Source: Rotaria macrura (lineage: Eukaryota > Rotifera > Eurotatoria > Philodinida > Philodinidae). Taken from it: a stretch of 64,000 bases of DNA. This document shows positions 39,301 through 52,816 of this stretch, one piece after another. The DNA lies in contig OENT01000022.1 of assembly GCA_900239685.1 (NCBI GenBank), positions 1-64,000 of the forward strand. The letters are read 5' to 3'. How positions within the stretch are numbered: position 1 is the first letter of the stretch; each line of letters begins with the position of its first letter. The notes under the pieces were generated by a model. It had not been told where the DNA came from and did no database searches. It saw nothing but the letters and a program-made list of their open reading frames with translations. A program made the translations under genes and the position numbers.

Positions 39301-40498
39301 ATGTGGAAATGCTGTAATGTTCTCTTCCTTCTTCTTTTTCTTGACCGATGCGTTTTAACGTCTCATTTTTTAACATCGAGAGATCAAGAATTGATGCTTG
39401 TTCCTTCAATTGGTTTTCGTTACCGCGTATCTGAGCAGGAATCATCAGATGGATGGATACTTTATAGTAAAGGTAAAATTTATATATTTAGACATATATA
39501 TTAGCTTTTTGCAAATTAGACGTATATATTCATTAACTTTCTATTTTTTTAGGGTGGCTTTTTCGAGAAAATCCTGTTCGTGGTATAATCGCTACACTCG
39601 CTCTTTCAACAATGGTTGATGATATAGATGAGCAACGATTATCTTACTTTACAGCAACTGGCCAACGACATAAAAGATTATGTATTGATGGTTTGAAACA
39701 TGAAATGTGTACGAAAACTAATGATGACGGTGTTCTTGAACAAAATTTTAAAGTATCAAATGATGAGATCAATAAATTTCGTATCCCAGGTGGTACTGGA
39801 GGAAAAGTCGAATATTTTGCATCAACACTTGATAAAAAGATTCGAACAAAAGGTGAAATATTTTTATGCGACGATGATGGAATTTCAATAATAAGTGACA
39901 TTGTAAGTACTTGCAGAACAAGAGATGATGTTAAGAAATACTGTTATAATAGGATGATACGATTAAAATAACTGGTGTGACAAGTGTACGTACTGCTGTT
40001 CGAAACACGTTCTCTGGTGAATATAAAGCCGTATTGGGTATGTCCGATCGTTATCGTCATTATGAATCATTGTATAATGCAACATTTCATTACTTAACGG
40101 CTTCACCAGATCAACTATATCCATTTTTACGTGAATTTCTCGATCAGGAACTATTTCCACCGGGTTCATATCACATGCGTCATTTCACATGGCTGGATTC
40201 CAATTTTTTTCAATTTTTCGCGTCGAAATCATTCGTAAAACAAAAAACAAATATTTTAAACATGTTTTTACAAAAAACAAAAGCACGAAAATTTATATTA
40301 GTTGGTGATATTTTTCAGAAAGATCCAGAGATTTACGCCGATATTTACAGAAATTATTCCACAAGAATTCTAAAAATATTGATACGAGTATCAAAGAAAA
40401 ATGTCTCTAATCGATTAGATCAAGTATTTGGACATATACCAAAGGAGAAATGGATGACTTTTGTTAACGGTAATGATTTACCTAACGCTTTATATTAA
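39301..40498 (+). CDS. secreted App1-type (DUF2183) phosphatidate phosphatase-like protein
   Basis: 355 residues from three exons (39301-39472, 39553-39902, 39953-40498) with 80 and 50 bp introns, all in phase. An N-terminal signal sequence (MWKCCNVLFLLLFLDRCVLT) suggests the secretory route. The second intron splits the HAD-type catalytic motif: SDI | DDTIKITGV gives DIDDT (Asp173, Asp175, Thr177), the DxDxT nucleophile motif. It continues with FHYLTASPDQLYPFLREFLD, PPGSYHMRHF and KFILVGDIFQKDPEIYADIY, the App1/DUF2183 core known from yeast Mg2+-dependent phosphatidate phosphatase. The usual GDSGxxDPE is here GDIFQKDPE, losing the Ser. Family assignment is strong; substrate and activity are inferred. 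App1 proteins are best known from fungi and bacteria, so origin by transfer is possible. Confidence 0.87.
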
Positions 40499-42673
40499 TA
40501 ATAAAACTTCTCAGAGCCATTCATTGGTTGTCTTTTCATTTTAGAGGTTTATCCTTTTATTCATTCGATATAAATATTTTTTTTAATAACTAGAAAATCT
40601 TCTAAATGTGACATTAGCCATGATAGGATCATTGTTCTTCTTCATCAAGATGAATCATGATTTGATCGACAAAAATGAGTTCACAAATTTTCACATGCTA
40701 CGAGTTACGATATATTACGAAAGCCCGACCAACAACATAATTGCATGAATATCAAAACTTTCTGTGCATCTTTAGCAACATGTAGTCTAAATTGAGATCG
40801 GATAATAAGAATATCTAATACGTTAGCTTCAAAAACTATTCTTGAAGAAGATATTCAAATAAGAACAACTATGCTTCATCAGACAGCGTACACATAATCT
40901 TAACGATATCCACAGTGTCATGTTGGCGTGCATGAATAAAAATAATACTTTTATTCATGTGATTTTACATATCCTTTTAGTCATAAAAATCCTGGATGTC
41001 AACCAGATCAAAAGTCCAGGTCGACAAGTACAGACAGCTTCTGGGATAAAAACGCTGAAAAATTGCCGTGACATGAAAGCAGTTTTTCTTCAGGAAAGTT
41101 TCTGAATTTTTTCAGTGGATTCTAATCAACTTTCTACCCGTTCCAATAGTGGCCAGCCGGAAATCACCATCCTGGGAGGATTTTTATTTTCATAAAATAT
41201 AAGATCTTTTGCTATGAATTTAGTAACTAATACCTTACAACTATATGTAGCAACGAGAATTATTAAAGATTTTGCTCTTCAAGTGCTTTATGAAACAGCA
41301 CTTCGATCATGAGATGTTAAAACTCATTCATTTGCCACTAGTACGAACATGTATAACATAATATTGACGTATTTGGGTTTTGTATTTATGTTTTGAGCTC
41401 AAGTCTTCTTTTCGTTTTGTAGAATGTACCATTTTCGTGTTTGAAAGTGTCTTTTTCAATGAGCGTACTTCCTTTGATAACACCTTAGCATAGAATTCAC
41501 TACTAAGATCCAACTATTTATTGTATTGACCTTTCGTTGAAATTTTCATCGAGACAACGAATCTGTTGATCGAATAATAGTTTTCTTTTCTGAAAATATT
41601 TTTTTTTAATTTCATCTGGCTACCATTATTCAGAACCAAAATTTAGGGGAGTAGTTTCTTAAAATTTAACCGCATGATGTTTTTTTTTTGAAGGTTCATT
41701 TCACAACAAGAGAAATTTTCGTAAACTTAACTGAACTAGCTCTCAACAAACCATTGTGAATCTTAGAAAATTCATATTAATGATTTCCAATAAGAATTTG
41801 TATTGTTGAATTGTTCGATTTGACGATCAGTTAATTCTGATTCATTCAGAACAGTTTTTAACGAATAGCCTGATGTATCGTATAGATCATATCTCTTCGT
41901 AATTGTTACTATGTAAAAGTTTAAATTGCTCAACAAAATCTTCTTACTATACTAATATGAAAATCAACTACGATTCGAAAAGGGGAAATAAAGAGTCAGC
42001 AACGATTGTGATTGAGTCGCAGCGTAACTTATAATACAATCTGAAGTCTAAATCTATGAAAGCTCGATATCTTTCTTCCATGTTCCATTAGGCTTTGTAG
42101 ACTTTGTTTCGATTGATTCTCTTTATGGCAATGGTAAAGTATGTAAACGAGTAGAGTACAAATTTCTCAAGGACAGAGTAATGTATAAGTTCGAAGGAAA
42201 TTTCTCTTGTTGTTCTTCTATCTTGAATCAAGAAGAATAGAGTGCAGATTATTTTTCAGGAGATATAAATACTGTACGATTTGATAGTGTATATTCAACA
42301 ACGTAGATCCATGTTTATGAATTATTATCTGTTGTGACAAAAAATTGCAAAATAATTTTGATATCTGAAAGAAGTGTTCGCTGAAGCACAGCGTAATTGT
42401 AAGAATAGAATGAATAAATTCTTTGATGAAAACTACGATTCCAAAGTATCACCACTATCTCATAAGTGAGATCAATAGGATTTATTAAGTATTCCATGTA
42501 AAATGCAAGCAAAATTCAATATTTGATCATACTTGTGGAACTATATTTTTAGAAAAGCATGCTAACAAGTGACAAGAAACTACAGATTGCTCACTTCGAA
42601 GAATAGAGATGACCTTGAAATTAGCGTTGATCAGCCATATATATGTATATGAGTAGTATGAATACATGGGAGT
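40499..42673. other. gene-free region
   Basis: About 2.2 kb between two convergent genes (App1-like plus strand, S9 peptidase minus strand). I see no gene, RNA or strong repeat apart from a small hairpin-like AAGTGCTTTATGAAACAGCACTT region near 41280, below anything I would name. Confidence 0.5.
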
Positions 42674-44765
42674 TTAAGAATAAGATGATGATACCAAGAA
42701 TTCTTCACATGTTGACGCACAAGTTTCACCATATTTTTGTAGCCATTTCAATTCCTCACGCACTTTGATCCTCCCATGCCATGGATTGTTAGCAAGATCG
42801 TGACCTTCTCCTGGAAACACTACCAATTTAGTTGGAATACTAAGGGCACGAAGTGCTCTTTCGAGTAAAAAATTTTCAACGGCAGGTACTCGAACGTCTA
42901 GTTCACCTGTGACAATATGCGTTGGTGTTTTAACCTTATTCAACTGAAATATGGCTGCTTCTTCCAGATAACGTGTTGGTGTTTCCCAAGGAAAGCCACC
43001 TAGAGAATATACATTACTTATTGGCATGTCATTTGCTCCCCAATCGACGACGTGCTCGATAGCACCAGCTCCAGTGATTGCCGCATTGAAACGAGTTGTT
43101 TGAGTAATAATCCAATTTGTTAAATATCCACCATAACTATAACCACCGATGGTCAATCTTCGTGGATCAACAAGACCGTTTCGTATCAATGCATCAACAC
43201 CAAATAGAATATCCTTACCCGGTCGCGAAACCATTTCAAGTCGGACACCATGTAGAAACTCGTCTCCGTAACCTTTTCAACACAAGTGTGCAATAATCTA
43301 TTGTAAATCAATGATTTTTGTTACCTGATGAACCTCGATAGTTGGGTTGGAATACAAGCCAACCTTCCGTTGCCATCATCATCGCACAAGAGTACCAATC
43401 AGCTTGAAGAACATTTAGATTCGCTGAATAAGGCCCACCATGAATTAGTACTAGTAACGGTAATTTTTTCTCCTCAAACTTATCAGGTGGATAGAGTAAA
43501 ATTCCTTCGATTTCAGTTCCATCATCTTGATTCTGCCATCGATAGGATTTACCTTTTGGCAGATTTCGTTCTCGAAATAGTTTATTTTCACTTGTAATCG
43601 GTTCAGCATGAATTAATTGATCGACGTTACGAGCAAAATACACCTCTTTTGGTGTATTAAATGAAGAATGAAGAAAGGCAATAATAGATTCATTATTAAC
43701 ATAGCCAGTCACTATGGATTCATACGTTCCATTCCAACCACTTTTTTTAACTAATGCACTACTGATCGACTGCTGACTATAAACTTGTATTTCAGTATTC
43801 AAATGACCTAGAAAGATTACGCCTTCTCGTCCATTTTCTAGCAGATCATAAGCTGTGATTGAGCCTGTAAATTGATCAGCCCAACGATGAATAGTCCCAG
43901 TGAGAAGATCGTACATATAAAGTCTTCCTTGAGTATCACGATATTCACCATCGATCGATCCTTCATTTATCACGGTGAAAAGAAATGATTCACTGTTAAA
44001 CCATTTCAAATTTCGCTCAATCCCCTGATTGTTTGTCAACCTATATGGAATAGTAGACGAGTGATTGACTAAATCAATCAGGTACACTTCGTAATCCTCC
44101 ATGGATTCTATTTGCTTTGATGGAGATTCAGTTGAAAACAGAAGACGTTTCCCATCGGCCGAACTAATTAATTCTACTACTCGTAACGAAATATTTGCTA
44201 TAATTTCGATTTCAATTCGATTGATGTCTTCGAAATTCACACGATATATGGTGTCACCTCGTTCTCTCTCTCGATATTCAATTGCATCATTCCATTGATT
44301 TTTATATGCTTCAGTAGTCTTATCTGTCCATGATGTTCGGGCAGCAAAGTAGAGACTTGTATTATTACTTGACAATGTAAAAGCATGAATCGATTCGTTA
44401 CCGAGTGGAAGCGAAAATGTTCGTTCAGTTCGAATTGAATACATATAGATAGTATCGGAACGATTCTCAATCAAATAGGCAACCCATTCGCCATGCCAAC
44501 GAGGTTGAACTGATGTGGATGCATATCTTGTCAGCAATGTCTTAGTTTTAGCATCGAGTGAGAGTAAATGAAGATGATGCTCATTGACATTGTGTTCCCA
44601 TATGCGATGACTGGTTTGTATAAGAATCGCTTGGCTACTGTCAGGGGCAAGTGTAAATGAAGTAAAATCTGTGTAACTGAAGAATTCATCTAAAGTTAAT
44701 TTTGGCATCGATGATAGGCTGCAGTTCACCCATATCAAAAGTAGAATACCAAATACATACTTCAT
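42674..44765 (-). CDS. secreted S9 (prolyl oligopeptidase family) serine peptidase
   Basis: 679 residues from two exons (44765-43325 and 43272-42674) with a 52 bp intron in phase 1. A signal peptide (MKYVFGILLLIWVNCSLSS) leads an N-terminal beta-propeller-like region (about 20-430) with several Asn-x-Ser/Thr sites. The alpha/beta-hydrolase domain follows: LPLLVLIHGGPYSANL (oxyanion area), QPNYRGSSG-YGDEF across the splice, the nucleophile in GGYSYGGY (Ser526), acid in GELDVRVP (Asp606) and base in GEGHDLANN (His638). The triad and the HGGP and NYRGS marks fit the acylaminoacyl-peptidase/dipeptidyl-peptidase branch of S9. Full length and intact. No membrane anchor after the signal peptide is seen, so a secreted or lysosomal/digestive peptidase is likely. 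The exact substrate cannot be told. Confidence 0.9.
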
Positions 44766-46879
44766 CGAAAACTCAGTATTGTAATTTATCGATTGTAAGT
44801 GACTGAAAATTTTTTTTACAGACTTCGAACGATTGTAAATTCACTTTCGAAACGGATTAGATGTATATTCTATATGAGGCTGATCAAGTACCGATATTTA
44901 CCATGGATTGACATCCATGGTATGTGAGACGAAAGAAAAAAAGATTTTCTTCCATTAAATTTATAGATAAAATCTGTCTCGTTCTTTGAGGATCAGTTAC
45001 TAAAATGGCAAAGATATGATTGTCGGCCAGATCTTTTTCTCAATAGGTCAATAGTTTGTAGTGTGTCGATGCACAAGCACAATATAAAAATGTTAAGCAA
45101 ACACATGTCGATGATGTGTTATCGAATTAAAAATTGAAATAAAAATAAAGACAAATACTATCGAATAAAAACTGATGAATAAAGTGACTTATAACTCGAT
45201 GTTCTTAACTTAACATCAACTCTGCCATTCAATATGTTCACTCATGTATTTCTTAAAGTTACGTTCCACTCCTAATCACCATGAAATACAACGTCTATCC
45301 ATCAACGCTTAAATCATGTCGCACATTTTTTATCGTTGGAAAATTTTTTCTAAACTTTAACTTTCGCAAATAAATGTCATCTGACAATCAAATAGTAAAG
45401 ATTCCATGCGAATGCACGCAGGCTACGATTAGCGAGAACAAGGGTAGCTATCATACACATATGCCATGCTCTTTAAGCTAGACTTTATGGCAAACGTGAC
45501 TGATGAGTCAAACAAATATGAAATGTACAGAAAATCATTCAAAACAAGCCAATACGTACGCTGATTTCATATATTGGCTAAAATGAAGAACAAGATTTCT
45601 GCATCATACAATCAAATTTTCTACTTTCATATCCTCTACCTCATCCATTTCGACGATTTAGTACTGAAAGAAAACAGCTATATTATTTCTCAGCTGAAGT
45701 TATCCGACATTTCTTCCGACTCCTCATAATCAAATCAAATGCGAAATCTTCAAAATTTCTTCTTTGTTTTTACTTATAACGAGTTTACTTCACTTGTCAG
45801 TAAAACAACAAAGCTCGCTCATTTTTGAACTTTTTCAAAGCGATAGCGACAAGAACTATCCTGATTAAATTGGAAGCAATCGTCTCAAATATTTCCATGA
45901 ATATCATTTAGTGAGGAGTAATAATAATCCACTGTCATTTGTTCAATCGTTCACGAACGTCCTTTTCAATGAGGCATGAAAACTTCAAAGAACCGGATTT
46001 TCCCCGTATTGTCCTTTTCGATAAGTTTTTAGTTGGTTCTGATAATTTGCTGATAAATTTTGGTTTCAGGTTTAATTCTGTCGATGAATATAGTCATACC
46101 TATAGGCTATCGACATATAGTTACAACTGCTGTAGAAAATAATACACTTGTATAAAAAAATTATTCCATGCGTATATTACAATATATTCTCAATAGGTTA
46201 AGCCAAACGTATACAACAATCAAAATACTTTCTACAACTATCGACTGTCACTACTTTACTTTCATGAATGACAGAAATCTATGCAGCGATCAAACAAACA
46301 TGTTCTGTATTTTCATGCTACTCTGAAAAGAGTTTCTATTTAATAATATTTGTTCTTCAAGTGTATAAGAGTTAGAGTTAAGAAGAAAAAGAAGATAAAA
46401 CAAACGGTGACCAATTATCGATTTCAGATAGAAACTGTTGCATAAAAATGACCCATTTTTGAACCACGCACAGCATTATCAGTGACGGCAGTCATAAACT
46501 GAATGCGATTAGATTCGTAAAAAGAGTAATTTACTAACAGAAGAGGAGATCAGTTTTGTTTTTTAGCAACAGTGAGGAAAAAAAATGAAACACATCAGAT
46601 ATCTAGTAAGATATTTCGAAGACTTATTTCTTTCAAAGTTAACTGTAATACAATAGAAATATCTTTTAAAAATTCTCATATCTATGTTTCATAACTAACA
46701 GATGAGTGTATTTATATGTAACACATAAGAAAGTTGTTGTAAGCATATTGACTTATGGAAAGATCTTTCAATAATATATGCTAAAGTATGAGTATCAAAA
46801 TGATGTCCATTTTATTAGAAATTTACATGTTTCCAGATTACAATCATATCTCCATACAATGAATTCCTTTGACTTGTTT
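44766..46879. other. gene-free region upstream of the S9 peptidase
   Basis: No gene was found in 2.1 kb. It contains a perfect hairpin at 44899-44922, listed separately, close to the peptidase start. Confidence 0.5.
44899..44922. repeat. perfect 10 bp stem, 4 bp loop hairpin
   Basis: TACCATGGAT, TGAC, ATCCATGGTA: a 10 bp perfect inverted repeat around four bases, 134 bp upstream of the S9 peptidase start codon. It could be a factor-binding dyad or part of a 5' UTR hairpin. Confidence 0.6.
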
Positions 46880-48187
46880 TCAATCTTGATCATCATAATG
46901 AGCCATGTATGATACGGAACACCGTCGTTTTAAATAACTTTGATGATGACATCCTTGAAACATCAGTTCCTCGTTCATATCTTCATCTGTTAGGTTCATG
47001 TGCATATTTTCCGCCATTCGAATCAAAGTCCGAATAACACCTTTGTCCCCATCAAGACTCTCAACATCTTTGAGTAGTGCAATCTGTTGTGTCAAAAGAT
47101 TAACAGCATCTTCCGACTTTCCTTGTTTCACTAGTTCTGCAATTCTTGAATCCATATCAGCAGCCATTTGAATAGCATGCATAGTCTTGACCAGTGGATC
47201 GGTGCATGAAACTTGTGATTCATCTTCGATGAATTTTAACGAGAGAGTACCTTTAACTACGTTTGGCTCACTAGTAAGATCATCAGGCCGATTGTATTTC
47301 AATTCGTAGGCGAGCACTTCTAAACCACTTTCGTCTGTATTGGTGGTTGCAGCTACATTAAATTCACATAAAAGAGATCTTAGGTTATCGCTATGAAGAT
47401 CACCGAGTTTGGCACCAGCGACAATATCTTCATGTCCCCATATTTTCGTCACAATGGCACCATTTTTACCTCGTATAATCAGACAAGCCTGTGATCCACA
47501 GATATTGAACACACTCATTAGAGCCTTGGTTACCAAAGGTTCGATTACTTGAGCAGTCTCAAGAAAGAAAAAGTTAGCACCACCAGCATCAGCAATACCC
47601 TTCATAATTTCGGCATCGAAATCGGCACCAATACCGAATGAATCAGTGATGATTCCCTTGCTATTAAAACCAGAGACGAGCTTTGTTAGTTGAGCATGTG
47701 TTTTCAAGCCAATATTTGCTTGTCCATCAGAAAACAAGAACATACGGCATGAATATCCTGGATAATGATACTTTTCAAGTAGTTCTGCTCCCATTTCGAT
47801 ACCACCGGATAGATTAGTCGAACCAGCTGTCTCGATGTTTTCAACAAGTGGACTGAGAAACTGTCGTGTCGATGCTCGTGCATTTTCAAAGACTACGGAG
47901 ACATTTGTATCGTAGACAACCAAATGAACAACATCGTCATTATGGAGTAGATTAAGTATTGAACAGACAGCTTTTTTTGCAAAAGTTAATTTGTTATCAC
48001 TTTCCATTGAACCACTACGATCGAGAACAAGAGCAAGATTGAGAGGTGTTCGTTGACTTTGCGTTTTATTACTTTTTGTTTCGATATCGAAGCGTGCTCT
48101 TTTACAATTTAAAACACCAGTAATAGCATGGATGTTGTCGGGAGTACAACGAACGGTTACTATAGCTAATTCGTACTCATTAGTCAT
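46880..48187 (-). CDS. intracellular von Willebrand factor A (VWA) domain protein
   Basis: 435 residues in one exon, without signal peptide or membrane helix. The VWA domain (about 48-235) has a complete MIDAS metal site: DRSGS (Asp56, Ser58, Ser60), Thr124 in GSTNLSGGI, and Asp154 in FLFSDGQANIG. The second half (about 240-400) matches the conserved tail of stand-alone VWA proteins seen in bacteria and some eukaryotes, with a helical end (MHAIQMAADMDSRIAELVKQ). VWA domains bind protein partners through a Mg2+ ion; the partner here is unknown. It is intronless while most neighbours are spliced, which may mean retrocopy or horizontal origin. The start is the first Met of the frame; the sequence after it (NEYELAIVTVRCTPDNIH) is already family-like. 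Confidence 0.85.
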   Translation of the reverse strand: MTNEYELAIVTVRCTPDNIHAITGVLNCKRARFDIETKSNKTQSQRTPLNLALVLDRSGSMESDNKLTFAKKAVCSILNLLHNDDVVHLVVYDTNVSVVFENARASTRQFLSPLVENIETAGSTNLSGGIEMGAELLEKYHYPGYSCRMFLFSDGQANIGLKTHAQLTKLVSGFNSKGIITDSFGIGADFDAEIMKGIADAGGANFFFLETAQVIEPLVTKALMSVFNICGSQACLIIRGKNGAIVTKIWGHEDIVAGAKLGDLHSDNLRSLLCEFNVAATTNTDESGLEVLAYELKYNRPDDLTSEPNVVKGTLSLKFIEDESQVSCTDPLVKTMHAIQMAADMDSRIAELVKQGKSEDAVNLLTQQIALLKDVESLDGDKGVIRTLIRMAENMHMNLTDEDMNEELMFQGCHHQSYLKRRCSVSYMAHYDDQD

Positions 48188-51100
48188 CTTTTCAGTTCAA
48201 TTAGGGAACAAGTCTACAACAGGAATGTAAATACGTGAATAAAACAGTCCTTTATCAAATCTATCATAGAGTAATATGTTATGTGACTTTTCTTTCTACT
48301 CAGAAAGGTGTTATAAACTCAATGCTAATATAGTTTCATGTGTATTATTTTCACACTTTTTCAACTATTTTAATTGCTGCTTTTACTTTTCCCATAGAAC
48401 CCGACTAACCTTTCTTAGTATAATGTACGAGACTATCGATGTCAAATTCAAAATCTATAATAATAAAACAAAAGCTGTAAGAACTATACCCACCAGAGAG
48501 AATGAGAAACGTTTGATTAATGAGTAAGGTGATTATTTTCTACATTTATATACGCTCTTTACACAAAGAAGCAGCATGATGGCGCAATATTTGTTTTCTA
48601 CATATTGATGTTATTGATTGATAAACAGTAGTATTAGTCATCGTTAAGGTTCTTTTAATAATGGCCACGTCAACTAAACCAGAAAAACTACCGATAAAAT
48701 GCTGTAATGACTCTTGTAAGAGAACGAGAAATCATTCTTTCACAATCAAGATGCAATACACATGTGAATCATAACGAGAAAATGAGCCATTTTTCAAAAA
48801 CTTCTATGAAAATGTTCGTGGTGTTCTTCAATTCTATTTGAGCATTCGTTTTAGAAATTCCTCACAATCATACCAAGGCGAACTATAACGGTGGCACATG
48901 AAGTGCCCTTTTCAGAAAAAGAACTGAATTAAAGTGAATTATTCAATGTTGATGTTGTTTTTAAAAGAAATGCTACGTATGATATTCTTTGAAAAAATGA
49001 CAATTAGAATCATATTGCAGATGTTTAATAACTTTGTATTTTTAAGTTAAAAATGAAACTAAGATCGTTTTCCATTGTAGAATGATATCTTATTCTGAGA
49101 GAAGTAAAAGTAGGAATGAAGATGTGGATGTGAGTGCAACAACTCACACTTTTTTTTTGACTGAAGTAATATCAAGTCCTAGATTTGTTTAAATAAAAAC
49201 TCAACAGTCATATTAATGTTATGTCAGGTTATCGAGTAATTTTCAACAAAATATTCTTTAAGACCGCGAAGAATTTATTAAATCCTTAGGAAAATAGACA
49301 AACTATATTTTCATGATTTCGAAAAATCTTTTAAGAACAACAACATTGTCAATATTCGTTGTATTGCGTATTTTTTGGTCTTCAAACAAAATATAGGAAT
49401 GTTCCTATCGAGTTACACTAGCTAGAACACTGTTAGGTAATGATTTTTATTTATAACGTGTGCTACTTGTTTTTATCACGTGTCAGTTAGTTGTGTGACG
49501 TTAAGAAGTGTCTTCATTTGATGTAATACAGTCTTAAATCTGTTTTATGTTTAGTTAAAGTTACATTAACATATTTAGCTTGTGTGGTCGGTAGCAATAC
49601 CAAGAACAATAGCGTTGTCAATTTTGAGTTAATAATTCATCATTGAAGTGTATTTTCCGGATTTTATGCACATACCTAATACTTCTATAGTATACAGGAC
49701 TGTAAACAAAATTTTCTCATAACTGATTGCCGATCGTTGAAGAATCAGCTTCATACGATTTACTTTGTTCTTGTTTTTCGTTGTTACTATCTCTTGCAAA
49801 TACCTAGCATACACAATTGAATAGTATTTTCCTATTGCCTAGTCGCACGTACTCTATCGTATCAATGCATTTGTAAAAATAAATGAAAAATATGTAATAA
49901 AAACGAATAGAAGCGACAAGAGATATCATTCAGGAGAAGACTTTCTTTTTACTCTGAAACTAAGACGAGGCATGTGATAATATCATGAGGTCGATTTGAT
50001 CTTTTCATAGAGTAACTATCGAATAATCGCAAGAAATTCATGCAAATGACTTCAGAAAATTTGCTGGATGTTTCATTGCTCAACTGCACAAACATCTCTC
50101 GAATTTTTCTACTTAGCTTATCCTATTGGCTCTATCCTTCCAATTATTTTTACCATAGCATGACCCAGAAAGAAATAATTGTTCGCTAGCTATAAAATTC
50201 TAAGTTAATGTAACAGCAGATCAGCCATTATTTCACATCTGTCTATTCTGGCGATAAAGCCAACTTGAGATTATTACTCAATCTCTCAGAGGTTATACCA
50301 ACTATAGGCATTGTATTCATAAAATATTTGATGTGAATACATGTAAATCGAAAGATACTAGTATAAAATGAAAAATTAATCTTAGTACTTAAAATGAATT
50401 CATATGAGAATTTTATTGTAATCATGTTGCAAGTATATAAAAGGTTGTTGATTTTGTACGATTGTGCAATCACTAGTTCTTCATATTCATTTAGTTTCAA
50501 ATTCTATCTTGCCCATGGATAGAATTCAAATTGCAAATGGCTCGCATGGTTAAATTTCACCAAGTTCTACATTAAAAACATGAATGAGTTTTTAATCTAC
50601 GAGTATTCTGTGATACAGCGAGGATTACTGTGTCACGCATTGGACGCTCAAATCAATAATTTCTTCATTTTCTTGTGCTCTAAAATAATGCATAGTAGCA
50701 TTTTCTGATACCACCACTAAAGTCATTTGTATATGAGCACGAAAGAGAACAAGATTATTTCAATCTAATAAATAGATGAGTATCAGAAGTTCTTTCTCAA
50801 CCAACAGCCTATGATATTAGTTTCTAATCATCAACTCTCGTAAATAATGTTGCCAGCATGCAAAGGCTGATTGTACTTTTCTACTGAAATTTTCCATGAA
50901 CTATGTGCATTATAGACCGAATACATCTGTGACAAAACCAAATATCTCGAACACAGTACATCACTCTAATTTTCTGGTTAATAATAAATAAGCAATGAGT
51001 TATTACAGCTTCCCATTGACAATTAATTTCATAATTTTTCATAAATATCAACCATAGAGGAAGAAAAAATCTTTTCTCTGAAAATCTTTAGAATTCAATC

Positions 51101-52265
51101 AATTATTAATTAACGAACATGTTTTATGACACAAGTGAAGAACTATTTTCCATATTCATTAGAAAAATGCTTTTTCCATGCAACTGCTGTATCTTCTATG
51201 TTTTAAATTATATTTTTTCATTGGAAATATATTTTTCAGTTCCTTGTTCTTATCGGAGTTCAATCAACAGTTAGTAAACTGTTGATGATTGACGATTTAG
51301 TGTATTTTCAAAATACTTGAATGATTACTGCAACATTCAATCGAGTTAAGTTCTCTCGAATTTACAACATGATATATTTAATGAATTTCTTCAAGTATCA
51401 TTTTGAACTGGTACAATTTTTGGATGATGATAAAAGTTGTTTGAATCAGGAAAATGCGGCGTACTTTACTCCAACAATGAAGTATTACTAATATAGCAGT
51501 TATGATTCTGACATGAAATCATATTTACACGATTGCTAAAACATGTCATTGATATCACTTCCTAAGAGAATGAGAATGTTTCTCCTTTGTCGAAGGTAAT
51601 CATATTCTTTTCAAATTTACATCTAGCAAACGTAGCAAACCCTAGTGGCTAAGCGTCAATTCAAAACAGATCATGTCTTTTCTTATTTTATTCCCGACTT
51701 TTTAAGCTAATACGTCCTTTTCACTGGAGTTCAGACAACAATGAAGTCACCGAATTAAGTATGATTGAAAGAGTACGAAGTCCCCTATTCTATTTGACTT
51801 CGAGTGATCTAATTTGAAACAAGAAGCACCATCTAAAAGCTCACTATTTGGCTGCATGGCTATCAACTTTTAATAGATTTTCACTCGATTCACATTGTAG
51901 CTATTCTGCTTGCATTAGCTTGAAATGCAGACTCAGTTCGAATAACTGAGAGAGTAAGTTGCAGCCATACACTTCTAATGCCATTGGCCACCTTTTTAAT
52001 TGATATACAACTCACTCAAGTTAAATAAAATTTGGTAAAAGATATCGTTCAATGTTGCATAATATGTTTAGAATTTATGTAAGTATTTTTGTACGATTAC
52101 TATTCTAAAGCCTTTTTGATTGAGTATAAAATTCTGACATATTTACACAACTTAATTTTATATCTCATAACAATAGTTGCCCTTATGAATGGTTCAAGTT
52201 TTTCTTCTAGATTTCTCATTACATGATAAAAGCAAAACCTTCAACAATGTTGAAAAATGTAAACA
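48188..52265. other. gene-free region
   Basis: Four kilobases with no supportable coding exon. One tight hairpin lies at 51263-51286 (ATCAACAGTT, AGTA, AACTGTTGAT). Otherwise A+T-rich and featureless. Confidence 0.5.
51263..51286. repeat. perfect 10 bp stem, 4 bp loop hairpin
   Basis: ATCAACAGTT and AACTGTTGAT flank AGTA. Same geometry (10+4+10) as the hairpin at 44899-44922 but unrelated in sequence. It lies about 1 kb upstream of the second receptor gene. Confidence 0.5.
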
Positions 52266-52816
52266 TAAGTTCATAATATATCATGTCGTCTTCCCATTGC
52301 AATACGATCAAATCATGCTCTTTCCTCCGATCATTAACTACAACAACAGTGCCAGTGCTTTCTTCAATAAAATAGAAACGCCTCTTTCGAGATTCATTCG
52401 CTTCTGCATTCTACTACCATGCACTATATTTTCGCTTGCATGCTGTATTTTTCTTATCTACTGCTTTATAACTACTAGGAAACTTCGTCATGCATTGAAC
52501 AATCATGTCGTCATTATTATAATCGTTCTCGAATTTCTCTATATTATTATCGACATACCACTCTATCTCAATTTTCTTCGATTGAAATTCGTATGGCCAC
52601 AAACACCGGCCATCTGTCTTCTCTGGTGGGTGTCGAATAACGGTTTGCACGAAACTATAACTATTTTCGTAGCTTGGGCAGCTTTCGAACGACACATTTT
52701 AGTTATAGATAATCAATGGATATCGACCACGAAAAGAAGATTATGCTGTCATTATTTACCCATCGGTATTATATTCGTCTATGCAATAATCTTCTACAGT
52801 GTGACCATCTTCTTTC
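52266..52816 (+). repeat. source/partner segment of an 11.2 kb-distant direct duplication
   Basis: This segment matches 63450-64000 base for base at an offset of 11184, except for two substitutions near 52296 and 52329. The left boundary is sharp: homology stops at 52266, 49 bp upstream of the receptor ATG. The right boundary of the copy is beyond the window. Confidence 0.95.

Noticed and set aside
52189-52314. Upstream in-frame start of the second receptor
   Set aside because: The near-identical copy at 63499 lacks homology there and the extra residues are not receptor-like.
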